The notes under the pieces: generated by a model
Databases searched by the model: none
Told to the model about the DNA's origin: nothing
What the model saw: only the letters and a program-made list of their open reading frames with translations
Shown here: positions 8,261 through 16,702 of the stretch, piece by piece
Numbering within the stretch: the first letter of the stretch is position 1
Layout of the letters: every line of letters begins with the position of its first letter
Translations under genes and position numbers: made by a program
Assembly: GCA_022510685.1 (NCBI GenBank)
Contig: JAFLTA010000006.1
Location: 53,616 to 90,278 of the forward strand
Origin: Lachnospiraceae bacterium
GTDB lineage: Bacteria; Bacillota; Clostridia; Lachnospirales; Lachnospiraceae
Reading direction: 5' to 3'
DNA length: 36,663 nucleotides

Positions 8261-8749
8261 ATGAGGGTGATTGAGGGAAGACAGATTGCGACTGACACGA
8301 AACCTTCTCCGAAGGTGGTAAATCCCATAGAAATTCAAACTACGCGTGGCGTAACCCATCCCACAGAAGTACAAGTTTTGAGAGGTGTGACACGTCCGGC
8401 ACAAGTACAAATTATGGAAGAAATAACCCATCCGACAGAAGTGGAGACCACGAGGACGCTAGTGCATCCGGCAGAAATACAGACGACAAAAGAAATCCCC
8501 TGTCGGATTCAAAAACTGCGAGATGCTCATACAGAGACCATGTCTGGCAGCGAACCAATGCCGATCAATACAGAGCCTGTAGATGCAAGAGAGCTGCAGA
8601 CGATGATAAAACCGGTAAAAACGACGACAAATACTCAAAACGTACAGTCTGTTTCCGTGAAACCACATATGATGGAAGTCAGAAACGGACAGAAAGAAAT
8701 GACTTTAGAAGAATTATTTACAACTGGTAGAAAGGAGGAGCAGTCATGA
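8261..8749 (+). CDS. Small protein with five 12-residue tandem repeats, unknown function
   Basis: A 162-residue protein I do not recognise. A GGAGGTG ribosome site precedes the ATG. Residues 20-79 consist of five tandem 12-residue units of the form T/V-H-P-x-E-V/I-Q-T-T-R-G-V, a beta-strand-like alternation of polar and aliphatic residues. The rest is rich in Thr, Gln, Pro and Lys and ends in 'MTLEELFTTG'. There is no signal peptide and no transmembrane segment. Its stop overlaps the start of the next gene (ATGA), so it is translationally coupled to a lytic transglycosylase, upstream of a FliK-like gene and flagellin. A structural or export role linked to the flagellum is an inference from context only. 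Confidence 0.7.
   Translation: MRVIEGRQIATDTKPSPKVVNPIEIQTTRGVTHPTEVQVLRGVTRPAQVQIMEEITHPTEVETTRTLVHPAEIQTTKEIPCRIQKLRDAHTETMSGSEPMPINTEPVDARELQTMIKPVKTTTNTQNVQSVSVKPHMMEVRNGQKEMTLEELFTTGRKEEQS
8318..8497 (+). repeat. Five degenerate 36-bp coding repeats
   Basis: Five in-frame 36-bp units encode 12 residues each. The protein pattern (HP-x-E-V-Q-x-x-R) is better kept than the DNA, so selection appears to act on the peptide. Confidence 0.75.
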
Positions 8750-9450
8750 CGACATCCAGAGTGGACACTTTGCAGATTAAACCGCTGGTCACTCATTCAG
8801 GTGAAAAAGGAAGACGTACCTCCATTACCAGTTTTGATGATATGTTAAAAGCGCAAAAAGCGTCAGAGGAAAAGCAGATAGAGAAAACCACGACGGAAGA
8901 TAAAACTTCCAAAACGGGTGTATACTTTAGAGATCCTACAACAGGTACTCGCGTTAAGTATGTAGAGGTTGGCAGCAAAGCCCCGTCCGCTGATAAGACA
9001 AGCACTGCCAAAAAATCTACATCCTCCACAAAAACTACATCGGCTTCTTCCATGAAGACGACGAAGTATGACAGTTATTTTAAGAAAGCAGCGAAAAAAT
9101 ACGGAGTTCCGGAGAGTCTTTTGAAGGCAATCGCCAAAGCGGAGTCTAATTTTAATGAACGCGATGTATCCAGCTCGGGAGCCATGGGTGTTATGCAGCT
9201 CATGCCGGATACTGCGAGAAGTCTTGGTGTTGATGATCCGTTTGACCCGGAGCAAAATATTATGGGTGGAGCGAAGTGCATTGCCCAAAAATTAAAGGAA
9301 TTTAATGGTGATGTCAAATTGGCTCTGGCAGCATATAATGCCGGAAGCGGTGCGGTAAGACGTGCAGGCGGTATACCTTCCCAATGCAAATCCTACGTGA
9401 ATAAGGTGCTTAGTTATCAAAAGGCATTTGAGACGGCTGCAAGAGTATAA
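8746..9450 (+). CDS. Lytic transglycosylase (SLT domain) without a signal peptide
   Basis: A 234-residue protein with a C-terminal SLT/lysozyme-like domain (about 105-225) that cleaves peptidoglycan between MurNAc and GlcNAc. Visible family motifs are the catalytic glutamate E133 in AIAKAESNFN, SGAMGVMQLMP, and AAYNAGSGAV. Residues 1-100 are hydrophilic, Thr/Ser/Lys-rich and have no signal peptide or membrane helix. The N terminus carries 'SFDDMLKAQ', reminiscent of the N termini of flagellar export substrates such as FliE. The start overlaps the stop of the preceding gene by 4 nt. Context (FliK-like gene, flagellin, fliS downstream) suggests a wall-opening enzyme exported by the flagellar secretion apparatus. 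The enzyme class is clear; the export route is inferred. Confidence 0.88.
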   Translation: MTTSRVDTLQIKPLVTHSGEKGRRTSITSFDDMLKAQKASEEKQIEKTTTEDKTSKTGVYFRDPTTGTRVKYVEVGSKAPSADKTSTAKKSTSSTKTTSASSMKTTKYDSYFKKAAKKYGVPESLLKAIAKAESNFNERDVSSSGAMGVMQLMPDTARSLGVDDPFDPEQNIMGGAKCIAQKLKEFNGDVKLALAAYNAGSGAVRRAGGIPSQCKSYVNKVLSYQKAFETAARV

Positions 9451-9498
9451 ATGCTTGGAGTATCTCCGGCTTTGGAGAGATGCTGTTTCAAACGATAG

Positions 9499-9527
9499 AA
9501 AAGAATCGTGTTTGCGGTTCTTTTTTT
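9499..9527 (+). terminator. Rho-independent terminator after the transglycosylase gene
   Basis: A 10-bp stem (9499-9508 with 9515-9524, one G-U pair) closes a 6-nt loop and runs into a T7 tract (9521-9527). A smaller hairpin (TCTCC/GGAGA) lies just upstream at 9463-9478. Confidence 0.85.
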
Positions 9528-9542
9528 GCTCTATGGGAAAGG

Positions 9543-9571
9543 CTAAGGAAAAATGCCATATTAGCCGAAGT
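9543..9571 (+). promoter_or_regulatory. Possible sigma-D (sigma-28) flagellar promoter
   Basis: CTAAG (9543-9547), 16-nt spacer, GCCGAAGT (9564-9571), compared with the Firmicute motility consensus TAAA-N15-GCCGATAT. It sits 45 bp before the FliK-like gene, where a motility promoter would be expected. A weaker sigma-A pair, TTGTTA (9574-9579) and TACTAA (9597-9602), overlaps the same gap. Both assignments are tentative. Confidence 0.4.
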
Positions 9572-9615
9572 AATTGTTAGCATAATAACGTATTAATACT
9601 AAAGCGAGGTAGTAC

Positions 9616-12600
9616 ATGAATATTCGGGATGTTGTAACACAGGAACAAAATCAAACGTTGGGCAAGGATGCCCATCTGGCAGCATATTCCCGTGCAGGTC
9701 AAAAGAATCTCCATGAACAGGGAGTTTTTTTGAAAGCTACAGGAAAAGCGGCTGCCAATTTTAGGAACATGGAGGTTCCTGTCACACCCACACAGCAATT
9801 CCGGGAGGAAGGAAGCGGAAATTATACCGGACAGCAGACAGCAGAGCTGATTGCTGACGGCGTACAGGCGCAGAAGGATGCCGGACAAAATCTGGCTATT
9901 CTGACCGGAGAAGACTACAAGCAGTTGGAAGAGGATGAGAGCGCACTGGAAAAGTATCAGGAATCCAGTCTTGAACGTGCTGTGGAAAGAATTCGTGCAG
10001 AACGGCAGTGGAAATCAGAGCGTCTGGAAGAAAATCTGGAGCTGCGTCGTCAGTTGCAGGAGGATTTAGAACAGATTCAGGCAGGGGGATTTCTCTCACA
10101 GAAAAGTGAGGCGCAGATTCGTGAAGCATTAAAAGAGGCTAATCTCCCGGCGACACAGGAGCTTGTTGACAAGGTGGTTGGTGCCTTGCAGATGGGTCGG
10201 GAGGCAGAAGGAATCACGGATGCTGCCAAAGTCTATATAGTAGGGAACGGACTCCCTGCTTCTATTGAGACGATTTATCATGGAATGCATTCCGGCGGTG
10301 AGGGTATATCGACAGATATGCTTTCAGATGAGGATTGGGAGCGTTATGCTCTGCAGATTGAAAATATTTTATCGGAATTGGGAGCCACAGATGCAGAAAG
10401 TCTGGAGTATGCAAAGTGGTTGTTCGCCAATGAACTTCCTATCACAGAGGAGACGCTGGCGCGCGTGAAAGAGCTGGATCAGTTGACCGGTGGTACAGCG
10501 TTGGAGCAGATATTATATAAAATAGTGGATACTCTGGCACAGGGCAAACGAGCAGAAGATACCATACTCGGCGACAAGAGCCTGCAGGAGGCGCGCGAAC
10601 TCATACAGCAGATTGCACAGATTGAAGAAGCGGATGTGCGGCAAGCGATAGAGGGAAAGCAATCGACGGATTCCGGCAGTGACAGTGCTGCGCAAGACCG
10701 GAGAGGCAGTCAGGATATTGCAGTCACGCTTCAAGAGATACTGGATGCCCGTGAAAACAGAGAGGGCGCATCTGAGGATGGCAATGTTTCTGTGGCGGCA
10801 CAAGAAAAAGCAGCCATGACGGGAGCAGGTGCTCCGGGGCAGGGAGCCAATGTAGCTGCTGGTATGACAGAAGCGCAGTTGCAGGAAATTACCGCATGGA
10901 GACAATTGGAGGAAATTCGCCTGCACATGACGATGTCCTCTGTATTAACAATGCGGGCACAGGGAATTACGATAGAGACCCAAAGCTTAGAAGAACTCAT
11001 CGGGAAATTAAGACAAATAGAAGAACAGTATTATACCAGCCAGGCAGCAGATGCCGGTCAGGAAGTGAAACCGGAGCATATTTCGCTGATGCAGGAATCA
11101 ATAACTGCAGTAAGGGAAATCGCTCAGGCACCGGCACAAATTTTAGGTGCAAGCCTGCGTCAGCATGAGTTGATGACGGTTCAGGAACTTCACAGCGCAG
11201 CGGTAAGTGCTACCCGCAGTGCATGGCAGTATCAGCAGGACTATGAGGCAGTGGGTACACAGGTTCGTCCTGATTTGGGAGATAATGTTAAGAAAGCCTT
11301 TGCTAATATTCCGGAGATGCTGAAGGAAATGAATCTGGAGGATACCAGAGCAAATGAACGTGCTATCCGTATTCTTGGTTATAACCAGATGGAAATTACA
11401 GAGGATAACATTCAGGAGATGAAGCAATGGGATGCTCAGGTAAACCGTTTGATTGAACAGATGAAGCCGTCTGTCGTATTGGATATGATACGCAGAGGAG
11501 AAAATCCTTTGGAAAGCACGGTACCGGTGCTGAATGAAACACTGGCAGAGAACGACCGGAATCCGGATGCAGAGCAGGAGAGATTTAGCCGGTATCTGTG
11601 GCAGCTAGAAAAATCCAATCAGATAACAGAGGAAGAAAAACAAAGTTATATTGGTATTTACCGTTTGCTGAATCAGATTGAAAAGAGTGACGGAGCAGCA
11701 ATAGGAGCAGTGATACAGTCCGGAAGGGAAATGACACTGGGCAATCTTCTTACTGCAGTGAGGACACGGAAAGGTCATGGTATAGATGCCAAAGTGGATG
11801 ACGAAAACGGAGAGCGTGTCACTGCAAGAGAAGGCAATAGTATTACCCGACAGATTGAGACTGCCTATTATCAGAATAAAGCCTCTGAAGCCTTGCAAAG
11901 CCTTACTCCGGCAAAAGTACAGGAATTGACCGGAGGCAACACGGAGGAACTGTTGGCACACTCCTTGGAGCGTGTGGCAGAAGAATTGCAGGATGCAGAA
12001 GGCAATCCGGCACTGTTAGAAGATTATTACGAGGAGCAGGCAGAGGATTTGCGCGAAACTCTGGCAAACGCAGATGCCGCCAAGGAATTTCTGGCGGAAG
12101 CAGGTTTGCCGGATTCGCTGGAAAATATACGCGCAGCAGAAAAAATGCTGGATGACGGTTCCGTCGTGAAGGAGCTTTATAACCGCCGTCAGACACTGTC
12201 AGAGGAACGACAGGAAGAGTTGGAGGAGCTTCTGGAGGAGATACCGGAAAGCGTGGAAGATAGAGAACAGTTGATGGAAAACTGTCAGAAAGCAGAGCAA
12301 TTCATGGAAGAAATTCTTTTGAAATCTTCCAATCGTGCCGATATTACATATAGTGAGCGGCGTGAATTGAAAGGATTGGGACAGTTGCTCAAATTACAGC
12401 AAAGTCTTACCCGCAGCCAGACGTATGAGATTCCGATAAAGACGGGAGACACCATTACCCGCATGAATCTGACGATTCGTGAAAATACACAGGATGTGGG
12501 GAAGGTGCAGGTGTCTATACAGGAACCGATACGAATCTCTATGGATTTCAGTATTCAGGAGGGTCAGGTGAAAGGTCTGGTGTTGTGTGATGAACGAGCA

Positions 12601-12822
12601 GGTTTTGAAGCGTTGCAGAGCGATTCTGAGGCGTTGCAAAATGCTCTTACACAAATCGGATGTACCGTGAAAAACATCTCCTACGGAATGGATTTCCGCA
12701 TGCAAAACGATGTTGGAAACCGGGATGAGAGTCCGGAACAGACAGACACGAAGTTGTTATATCAAGCGGCAAAAGTGATGGTAAGCTATATATCAAATGC
12801 CGTAAATAAGATGGAAGAATAG
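9616..12822 (+). CDS. Large FliK-like protein (possible flagellar hook-length control)
   Basis: A 1068-residue, very Glu/Gln/Ala-rich, mostly helical protein with no signal peptide or membrane helices. Residues 1-930 are predicted coiled-coil or helical repeats with no recognised domain. The last part (about 937-1025) resembles the FliK C-terminal domain: an alternating strand segment 'RMNLTIRENTQDVGKVQVSI', then a block like 'EGQVKGLVLCDERAGFEALQ' and a helix ending in a 'CTVKNISYG' strand. That domain in FliK meets FlhB and switches export specificity. FliK proteins are usually 350-650 residues, so this one is outsized. I suspect it belongs to an uncharacterised clostridial family (possibly the one named DUF6240), but that is from memory. 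A GAGGT ribosome site precedes the ATG, and flagellin starts 15 nt after the stop, so the two genes are probably co-transcribed. Confidence 0.7.
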   Translation: MNIRDVVTQEQNQTLGKDAHLAAYSRAGQKNLHEQGVFLKATGKAAANFRNMEVPVTPTQQFREEGSGNYTGQQTAELIADGVQAQKDAGQNLAILTGEDYKQLEEDESALEKYQESSLERAVERIRAERQWKSERLEENLELRRQLQEDLEQIQAGGFLSQKSEAQIREALKEANLPATQELVDKVVGALQMGREAEGITDAAKVYIVGNGLPASIETIYHGMHSGGEGISTDMLSDEDWERYALQIENILSELGATDAESLEYAKWLFANELPITEETLARVKELDQLTGGTALEQILYKIVDTLAQGKRAEDTILGDKSLQEARELIQQIAQIEEADVRQAIEGKQSTDSGSDSAAQDRRGSQDIAVTLQEILDARENREGASEDGNVSVAAQEKAAMTGAGAPGQGANVAAGMTEAQLQEITAWRQLEEIRLHMTMSSVLTMRAQGITIETQSLEELIGKLRQIEEQYYTSQAADAGQEVKPEHISLMQESITAVREIAQAPAQILGASLRQHELMTVQELHSAAVSATRSAWQYQQDYEAVGTQVRPDLGDNVKKAFANIPEMLKEMNLEDTRANERAIRILGYNQMEITEDNIQEMKQWDAQVNRLIEQMKPSVVLDMIRRGENPLESTVPVLNETLAENDRNPDAEQERFSRYLWQLEKSNQITEEEKQSYIGIYRLLNQIEKSDGAAIGAVIQSGREMTLGNLLTAVRTRKGHGIDAKVDDENGERVTAREGNSITRQIETAYYQNKASEALQSLTPAKVQELTGGNTEELLAHSLERVAEELQDAEGNPALLEDYYEEQAEDLRETLANADAAKEFLAEAGLPDSLENIRAAEKMLDDGSVVKELYNRRQTLSEERQEELEELLEEIPESVEDREQLMENCQKAEQFMEEILLKSSNRADITYSERRELKGLGQLLKLQQSLTRSQTYEIPIKTGDTITRMNLTIRENTQDVGKVQVSIQEPIRISMDFSIQEGQVKGLVLCDERAGFEALQSDSEALQNALTQIGCTVKNISYGMDFRMQNDVGNRDESPEQTDTKLLYQAAKVMVSYISNAVNKMEE

Positions 12823-12837
12823 AAAGGGGAACATACC

Positions 12838-14190
12838 ATGAAAATTAACCACAATATTTCTGCACAGTTAGCAAACGTAAATTTAAAGAAGATAGACACA
12901 AGATTGAGTGCCAGTCTGCAGCGACTGAGTTCAGGTTACAAGATTAACAAAGCAGCAGACGATTCTGCCGGAATGGCGATTTCCAATAAGATGCGTACAC
13001 AGATTAAGGCATTAGACCGGGCTGGCCGCAATGCCTTGGATGGCGACTCCATCATCCAGACAGCTGAGGGAGCCATGACAGAGATTGAAAATATGTTACA
13101 GCGTATTCGTGAGTTGGGAGTACAGTCTGCGAATGATACCCTTGCTCTGGAAGATCGTCAGGCAATTCAGAAAGAGGTAGATGACTTGTTGGATGAGATT
13201 GACCGTATTTCCCGGGCGACAGAATTTAACGGCAAGGGTCTCTTGGATGGTTCTTCCTCTCGTACCACGATGACGAATTCATTAGCGATTCGCTCAATTT
13301 CGGCATCAATGGATGTGCCGCTTGGTGAATATACAATTACGGTAGAAGATATAGCTATGCCGGCTAAAAACAGTCTTTCTTATGACATACCATCCGTTGT
13401 AAGTATCAATGGCTATACAATAGAGATTGGTCCTGATGAATCGGTGCAGAGTGTTAATAAGAGGCTCATTGAGATATGTGACTCCATGGGTATCGATGCG
13501 GAAGCTAGCGGAACCAGTTTGGAACTGACTACCAGGGCAAAAGGCTCTGCACAGCAAATTGCAGTGCGCTCAGCCGGAGAGGAAGAGGTGGATTTCGGAG
13601 ATCCCGGAATAGATGCAGTAATTAATTTAGGCGACGAGTTTGCTCCGGAGGATTCATTCAGCTATTCAGCTTCAGGTGCCCTCATCACTATCGTAGGAAG
13701 TGGCGGATTTGAAATGCAGATTGACACTTCTAACGCAGAGGGTGGCGAAGAAGGTATCGTCCGGGTAGAAGATGCCGGCTATATGGTATTACAGATTGGT
13801 GCTAATGAGCATCAAACTTTAGAGATGGATATTTATGAGCTTACCTGTCAGAGTCTCTCCCTGAGAGATATAGACGGCGTTAATCAGATTAATGCGTGTA
13901 CACAGGCAGGAGCAACACATATGATTTCTAAGATTGACGAGGCGATTAGTAAAGTTTCAGAGGCACGTTCTACATTGGGAGCATTCCAGAATCGTCTGGA
14001 TTCCACCAGAGCGAGTCTTGATATCAGTGTCGAGAACCTGACAGATTCTATGTCGAGAATTATGGATACAGATATGGCATCAGAGATGACAGAATATACA
14101 CAGCGCAGCGTTTTGTCACAGGCAGCTTCTTCTATGCTGGCACAGGCAAACAATCGTCCGCAGGAGATTATGGCTTTGATGCAGAGCTAA
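12838..14190 (+). CDS. fliC: Flagellin
   Basis: A 450-residue filament protein. The N-terminal D0/D1 region is classic: MKINHNISAQLANVNLKKID, then LSSGYKINKAADDSAGMAIS, and a helical stretch to 'ATEFNGKGLLDG' (about residue 140). Residues about 145-340 form a variable surface domain. The C-terminal D1/D0 returns with 'RSTLGAFQNRLDSTRASLDI' and 'AQANNRPQEIMALMQS'. The ribosome site AAAGGGG precedes the ATG. It lies 15 nt behind the FliK-like gene and is followed, after 55 nt, by fliS, its export chaperone. Flagellin leaves the cell through the flagellar type III apparatus and so has no signal peptide. A second, odd flagellin lies at 33314, so this may be one of several filament proteins in the cell. 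Confidence 0.96.
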   Translation: MKINHNISAQLANVNLKKIDTRLSASLQRLSSGYKINKAADDSAGMAISNKMRTQIKALDRAGRNALDGDSIIQTAEGAMTEIENMLQRIRELGVQSANDTLALEDRQAIQKEVDDLLDEIDRISRATEFNGKGLLDGSSSRTTMTNSLAIRSISASMDVPLGEYTITVEDIAMPAKNSLSYDIPSVVSINGYTIEIGPDESVQSVNKRLIEICDSMGIDAEASGTSLELTTRAKGSAQQIAVRSAGEEEVDFGDPGIDAVINLGDEFAPEDSFSYSASGALITIVGSGGFEMQIDTSNAEGGEEGIVRVEDAGYMVLQIGANEHQTLEMDIYELTCQSLSLRDIDGVNQINACTQAGATHMISKIDEAISKVSEARSTLGAFQNRLDSTRASLDISVENLTDSMSRIMDTDMASEMTEYTQRSVLSQAASSMLAQANNRPQEIMALMQS

Positions 14191-14245
14191 TAGGTTGAAA
14201 ATGATTTAATGTGTCTGGATACAGAGCACGGAAACGGGGGCAGGC

Positions 14246-14728
14246 ATGACCGGAGAAGAAAAAAAAGAATACACGGCAAGAGTGGCTCAGGCAAACCGCA
14301 CGGAGTTAGTTGTCATTATTTATGAGTTACTGTTAGATTCTGTTCATGAAGGCGAACGTGCATATGAATCCGGAGACCGTACAGGCGGTGAAAAACATAT
14401 TCGTAAAGCACAGGCGTACTTGCAGGAATTAATGGGAAGCTTAGATTTAAAGTATGAAATATCTTTGCAATTGCGTCGATTGTATCGTTATGTGAATGAG
14501 CAGTTAATCGCCAGCATTATTCGTCAGGAGCCGGTGCAGTTGGACTCTGTCTGTGAAGTGATAGAGGGTCTGATGGAGAGCTTTGCCGAGGTGGCGAAAC
14601 AGGATACATCAGGACCTGTGATGGATAATGGTCAGCAAATATATGCAGGACTGACTTATGGTAAAGGAACATTAAACGAAGTTTCTTTGGATGGCAATTC
14701 TAGTGGATATGGAGGAATTAAGGTATGA
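14246..14728 (+). CDS. fliS: Flagellar export chaperone FliS
   Basis: A 160-residue helical protein of the FliS family, which binds the C-terminal D0 helix of flagellin in the cytosol and stops early polymerisation. Family signatures seen: 'ANRTELVVIIYELLLDSV' early in the protein and 'LQLRRLYRYVNEQLIAS' in the middle. Typical FliS is about 125-135 residues; here a tail of some 30 residues rich in Gly, Ser and Asn follows residue 130. It lies directly after flagellin, the usual place. Its stop codon overlaps the malQ start (ATGA), so the two are translationally coupled. Confidence 0.88.
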   Translation: MTGEEKKEYTARVAQANRTELVVIIYELLLDSVHEGERAYESGDRTGGEKHIRKAQAYLQELMGSLDLKYEISLQLRRLYRYVNEQLIASIIRQEPVQLDSVCEVIEGLMESFAEVAKQDTSGPVMDNGQQIYAGLTYGKGTLNEVSLDGNSSGYGGIKV

Positions 14729-16209
14729 AGAAGAAAAGGGCAGCTGGTATATTAATGCCGGTGAGCAGTCTGCCTTCACCTTATGGTATTGGTACATTGG
14801 GAGCCAATGCTTACGAATTTATTGACCAATTAAAGCAGGCGGGACAGAGTTATTGGCAGGTGCTGCCTGTGGGTCCCACCAGTTTCGGTGATAGTCCGTA
14901 TCAGTCTTTTTCTGCGTTTGCGGGAAATCCTTATTTTATTGATTTGGATATCCTAAAGGAAGAAGGATTGCTGTTACAGGAGGAAATTGATGCCTATCGC
15001 TGGGGCGATGACGAGGAAAATGTGGATTATGCGATTTTGTATGACAATCGTTTTCCCCTTCTCCACAAGGCGTATGAACGCAGCGGGCATCAGGGGAGTG
15101 CAGATTTTGCGCTCTTTGAACAGGAGAGTAAATACTGGCTGGAAGATTATAGCTTTTATATGGCACTGAAATTCTATTTTCAGGGAAAAGAATGGTCCCT
15201 TTGGGAGAAGGAGCTTCGTTTCCGTAAGAAAGATGCTTTACAGAAATATCGTCAATTGCTGGGAGAAGAAATCGGATTTTGGAAGTTTTGCCAGTATCAC
15301 TTCTTTAAGCAGTGGAAAAAACTGAAAAAATATGCAAACGATAATGGGATTCGCATTATAGGTGATATTCCTCTGTATGTGGCGCTGGATAGTGCAGATG
15401 TATGGACGCATTCGGATTTATTCGAGTTAGATGAGCGAAGAAAGCCGATTCATGTTGCAGGTGTGCCGCCGGATATTTTTTCCGAAGACGGACAGCGCTG
15501 GGGGAATCCTCTGTATCGCTGGAAGCGCATGCGTAAGGATAACTATCATTGGTGGTATCAGCGTATGAAAGCAAATGCCGGATTGTATGATGTGATTCGA
15601 ATCGATCATTTCATCGGTATCGTGCATTACTGGTCTATTCCCGCATCCTGCCCGACGGCAGTAGAAGGGGAATGGCGCAAGGGTCCCGGCAAGAAATTGA
15701 CAAAGGTAATTCGTAAGGCGACTAAAGGTTCAGACATTATTGCGGAAGACTTGGGAATTGTAAGTCCCGCTGTGCGTAAGTTGATTACGGAAACCGGATG
15801 GCCGGGTATGAAAATTTTGCAGTTTGCCTTTGATGGTGACGCGGAGAATGAGTATCTGCCGCATAAATTTGAAAATTCCAATTGCCTTGTCTATGGGGGA
15901 ACTCATGACAATCAGACGTTGATGGGCTATTATGGTGACAAAAAGAAAAAAGATTTAAAATTCCTAATGAACTATCTTCACATTAAACATGTGGAACAGA
16001 TTCCGAAAGCAATGCTCAGGGCAGCATATGGCAGTATAGCCGATACCGTTATTTTCCAAATGCAGGATATTTTGGAACTGGATGATGCAGCGCGCATGAA
16101 TGAGCCGTCCACGGTAGGGAAAAACTGGCGTTGGAGGATGAAACCTGGAGCCTTTACGGAAAAAGATGTGAAGCGGTTAAAAAAGTATTGTAAGACTTAC
16201 GGAAGATAA
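14725..16209 (+). CDS. malQ: 4-alpha-glucanotransferase (amylomaltase, GH77)
   Basis: A 494-residue cytosolic enzyme that moves alpha-1,4-glucan segments between maltodextrins, part of glycogen and maltose metabolism. The GH77 signatures are all present: 'GILMPVSSLPSPYGIGTLG' at the start, 'GDIPLYVALDSADVW', 'VAGVPPDIFSEDGQRWGNP', the nucleophile D294 in VIRIDHFIG, the acid/base E341 in IAEDLG, and the transition-state Asp in GGTHDNQ. Length matches the short bacterial amylomaltases (about 500 residues). The ATG overlaps the fliS stop by 4 nt, an unexpected operon partner. The next gene converges only 9 bp away. Confidence 0.96.
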   Translation: MKKKRAAGILMPVSSLPSPYGIGTLGANAYEFIDQLKQAGQSYWQVLPVGPTSFGDSPYQSFSAFAGNPYFIDLDILKEEGLLLQEEIDAYRWGDDEENVDYAILYDNRFPLLHKAYERSGHQGSADFALFEQESKYWLEDYSFYMALKFYFQGKEWSLWEKELRFRKKDALQKYRQLLGEEIGFWKFCQYHFFKQWKKLKKYANDNGIRIIGDIPLYVALDSADVWTHSDLFELDERRKPIHVAGVPPDIFSEDGQRWGNPLYRWKRMRKDNYHWWYQRMKANAGLYDVIRIDHFIGIVHYWSIPASCPTAVEGEWRKGPGKKLTKVIRKATKGSDIIAEDLGIVSPAVRKLITETGWPGMKILQFAFDGDAENEYLPHKFENSNCLVYGGTHDNQTLMGYYGDKKKKDLKFLMNYLHIKHVEQIPKAMLRAAYGSIADTVIFQMQDILELDDAARMNEPSTVGKNWRWRMKPGAFTEKDVKRLKKYCKTYGR

Positions 16210-16218
16210 AAAACTCTA

Positions 16219-16641
16219 CTAAAATCCCTGTTTGATTTTTGTGGCAAGCTCCTCAGCATTTTCAAGAGAGGCTTTATTATCCCAGCTAATCTGCACTGCA
16301 TCATTATCATATCTTGGGATTAAGTGAACATGAAGATGAAAAACAGTTTGTCCTGCAGCTTCACCGTTATTTTGCAATACGTTCAAACCTGCACAGCCCA
16401 TTGATTTTTTTATCGCAGCGGCACATTTTTTGGCAACCGGCATAATTTTACTGCAGTAATCTTCCGGAAGCTCAAACAGATTTGCCGCGTGGGTTTTTGG
16501 CAGGACGACACAATGCCCCGGTGATGCAGGGGAAATATCCAGGATTACATTAAAGTCATCATCCTCATAAATGGATGTCGTGGGCAGTTCCCCGTTTGCC
16601 AGTTTGCAAAAAATACATTCCTTATCAATATGTTTTTCCAT
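16219..16641 (-). CDS. HIT family nucleotide-binding hydrolase (HinT-like)
   Basis: A 140-residue protein of the histidine triad superfamily. The catalytic triad H102-x-H104-x-H106 lies in 'FHLHVHLIP', and an N-terminal CxxC (C9, C12) is as found in zinc-binding bacterial HIT proteins. Members hydrolyse nucleoside phosphoramidates or dinucleotide-type substrates; the physiological substrate here is unknown. GGAGGG lies 5 nt before the ATG. It follows the flavodoxin-SCP2 gene after 61 nt on the same strand, so it may be the last gene of that operon. It ends 9 bp from malQ with no clear terminator between. Confidence 0.92.
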   Translation of the reverse strand: MEKHIDKECIFCKLANGELPTTSIYEDDDFNVILDISPASPGHCVVLPKTHAANLFELPEDYCSKIMPVAKKCAAAIKKSMGCAGLNVLQNNGEAAGQTVFHLHVHLIPRYDNDAVQISWDNKASLENAEELATKIKQGF

Positions 16642-16702
16642 GATAACCCTCCAAATTCTAAACTAAATTTAAGCACCGTTTTGAACTTAATATCTCAGAA
16701 TC

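Noticed and set aside
9528-9615. Cyclic-di-GMP riboswitch before the motility genes
   Set aside because: A GGAAAAATG-like stretch caught the eye, but the conserved tetraloop receptor and second stem are absent.
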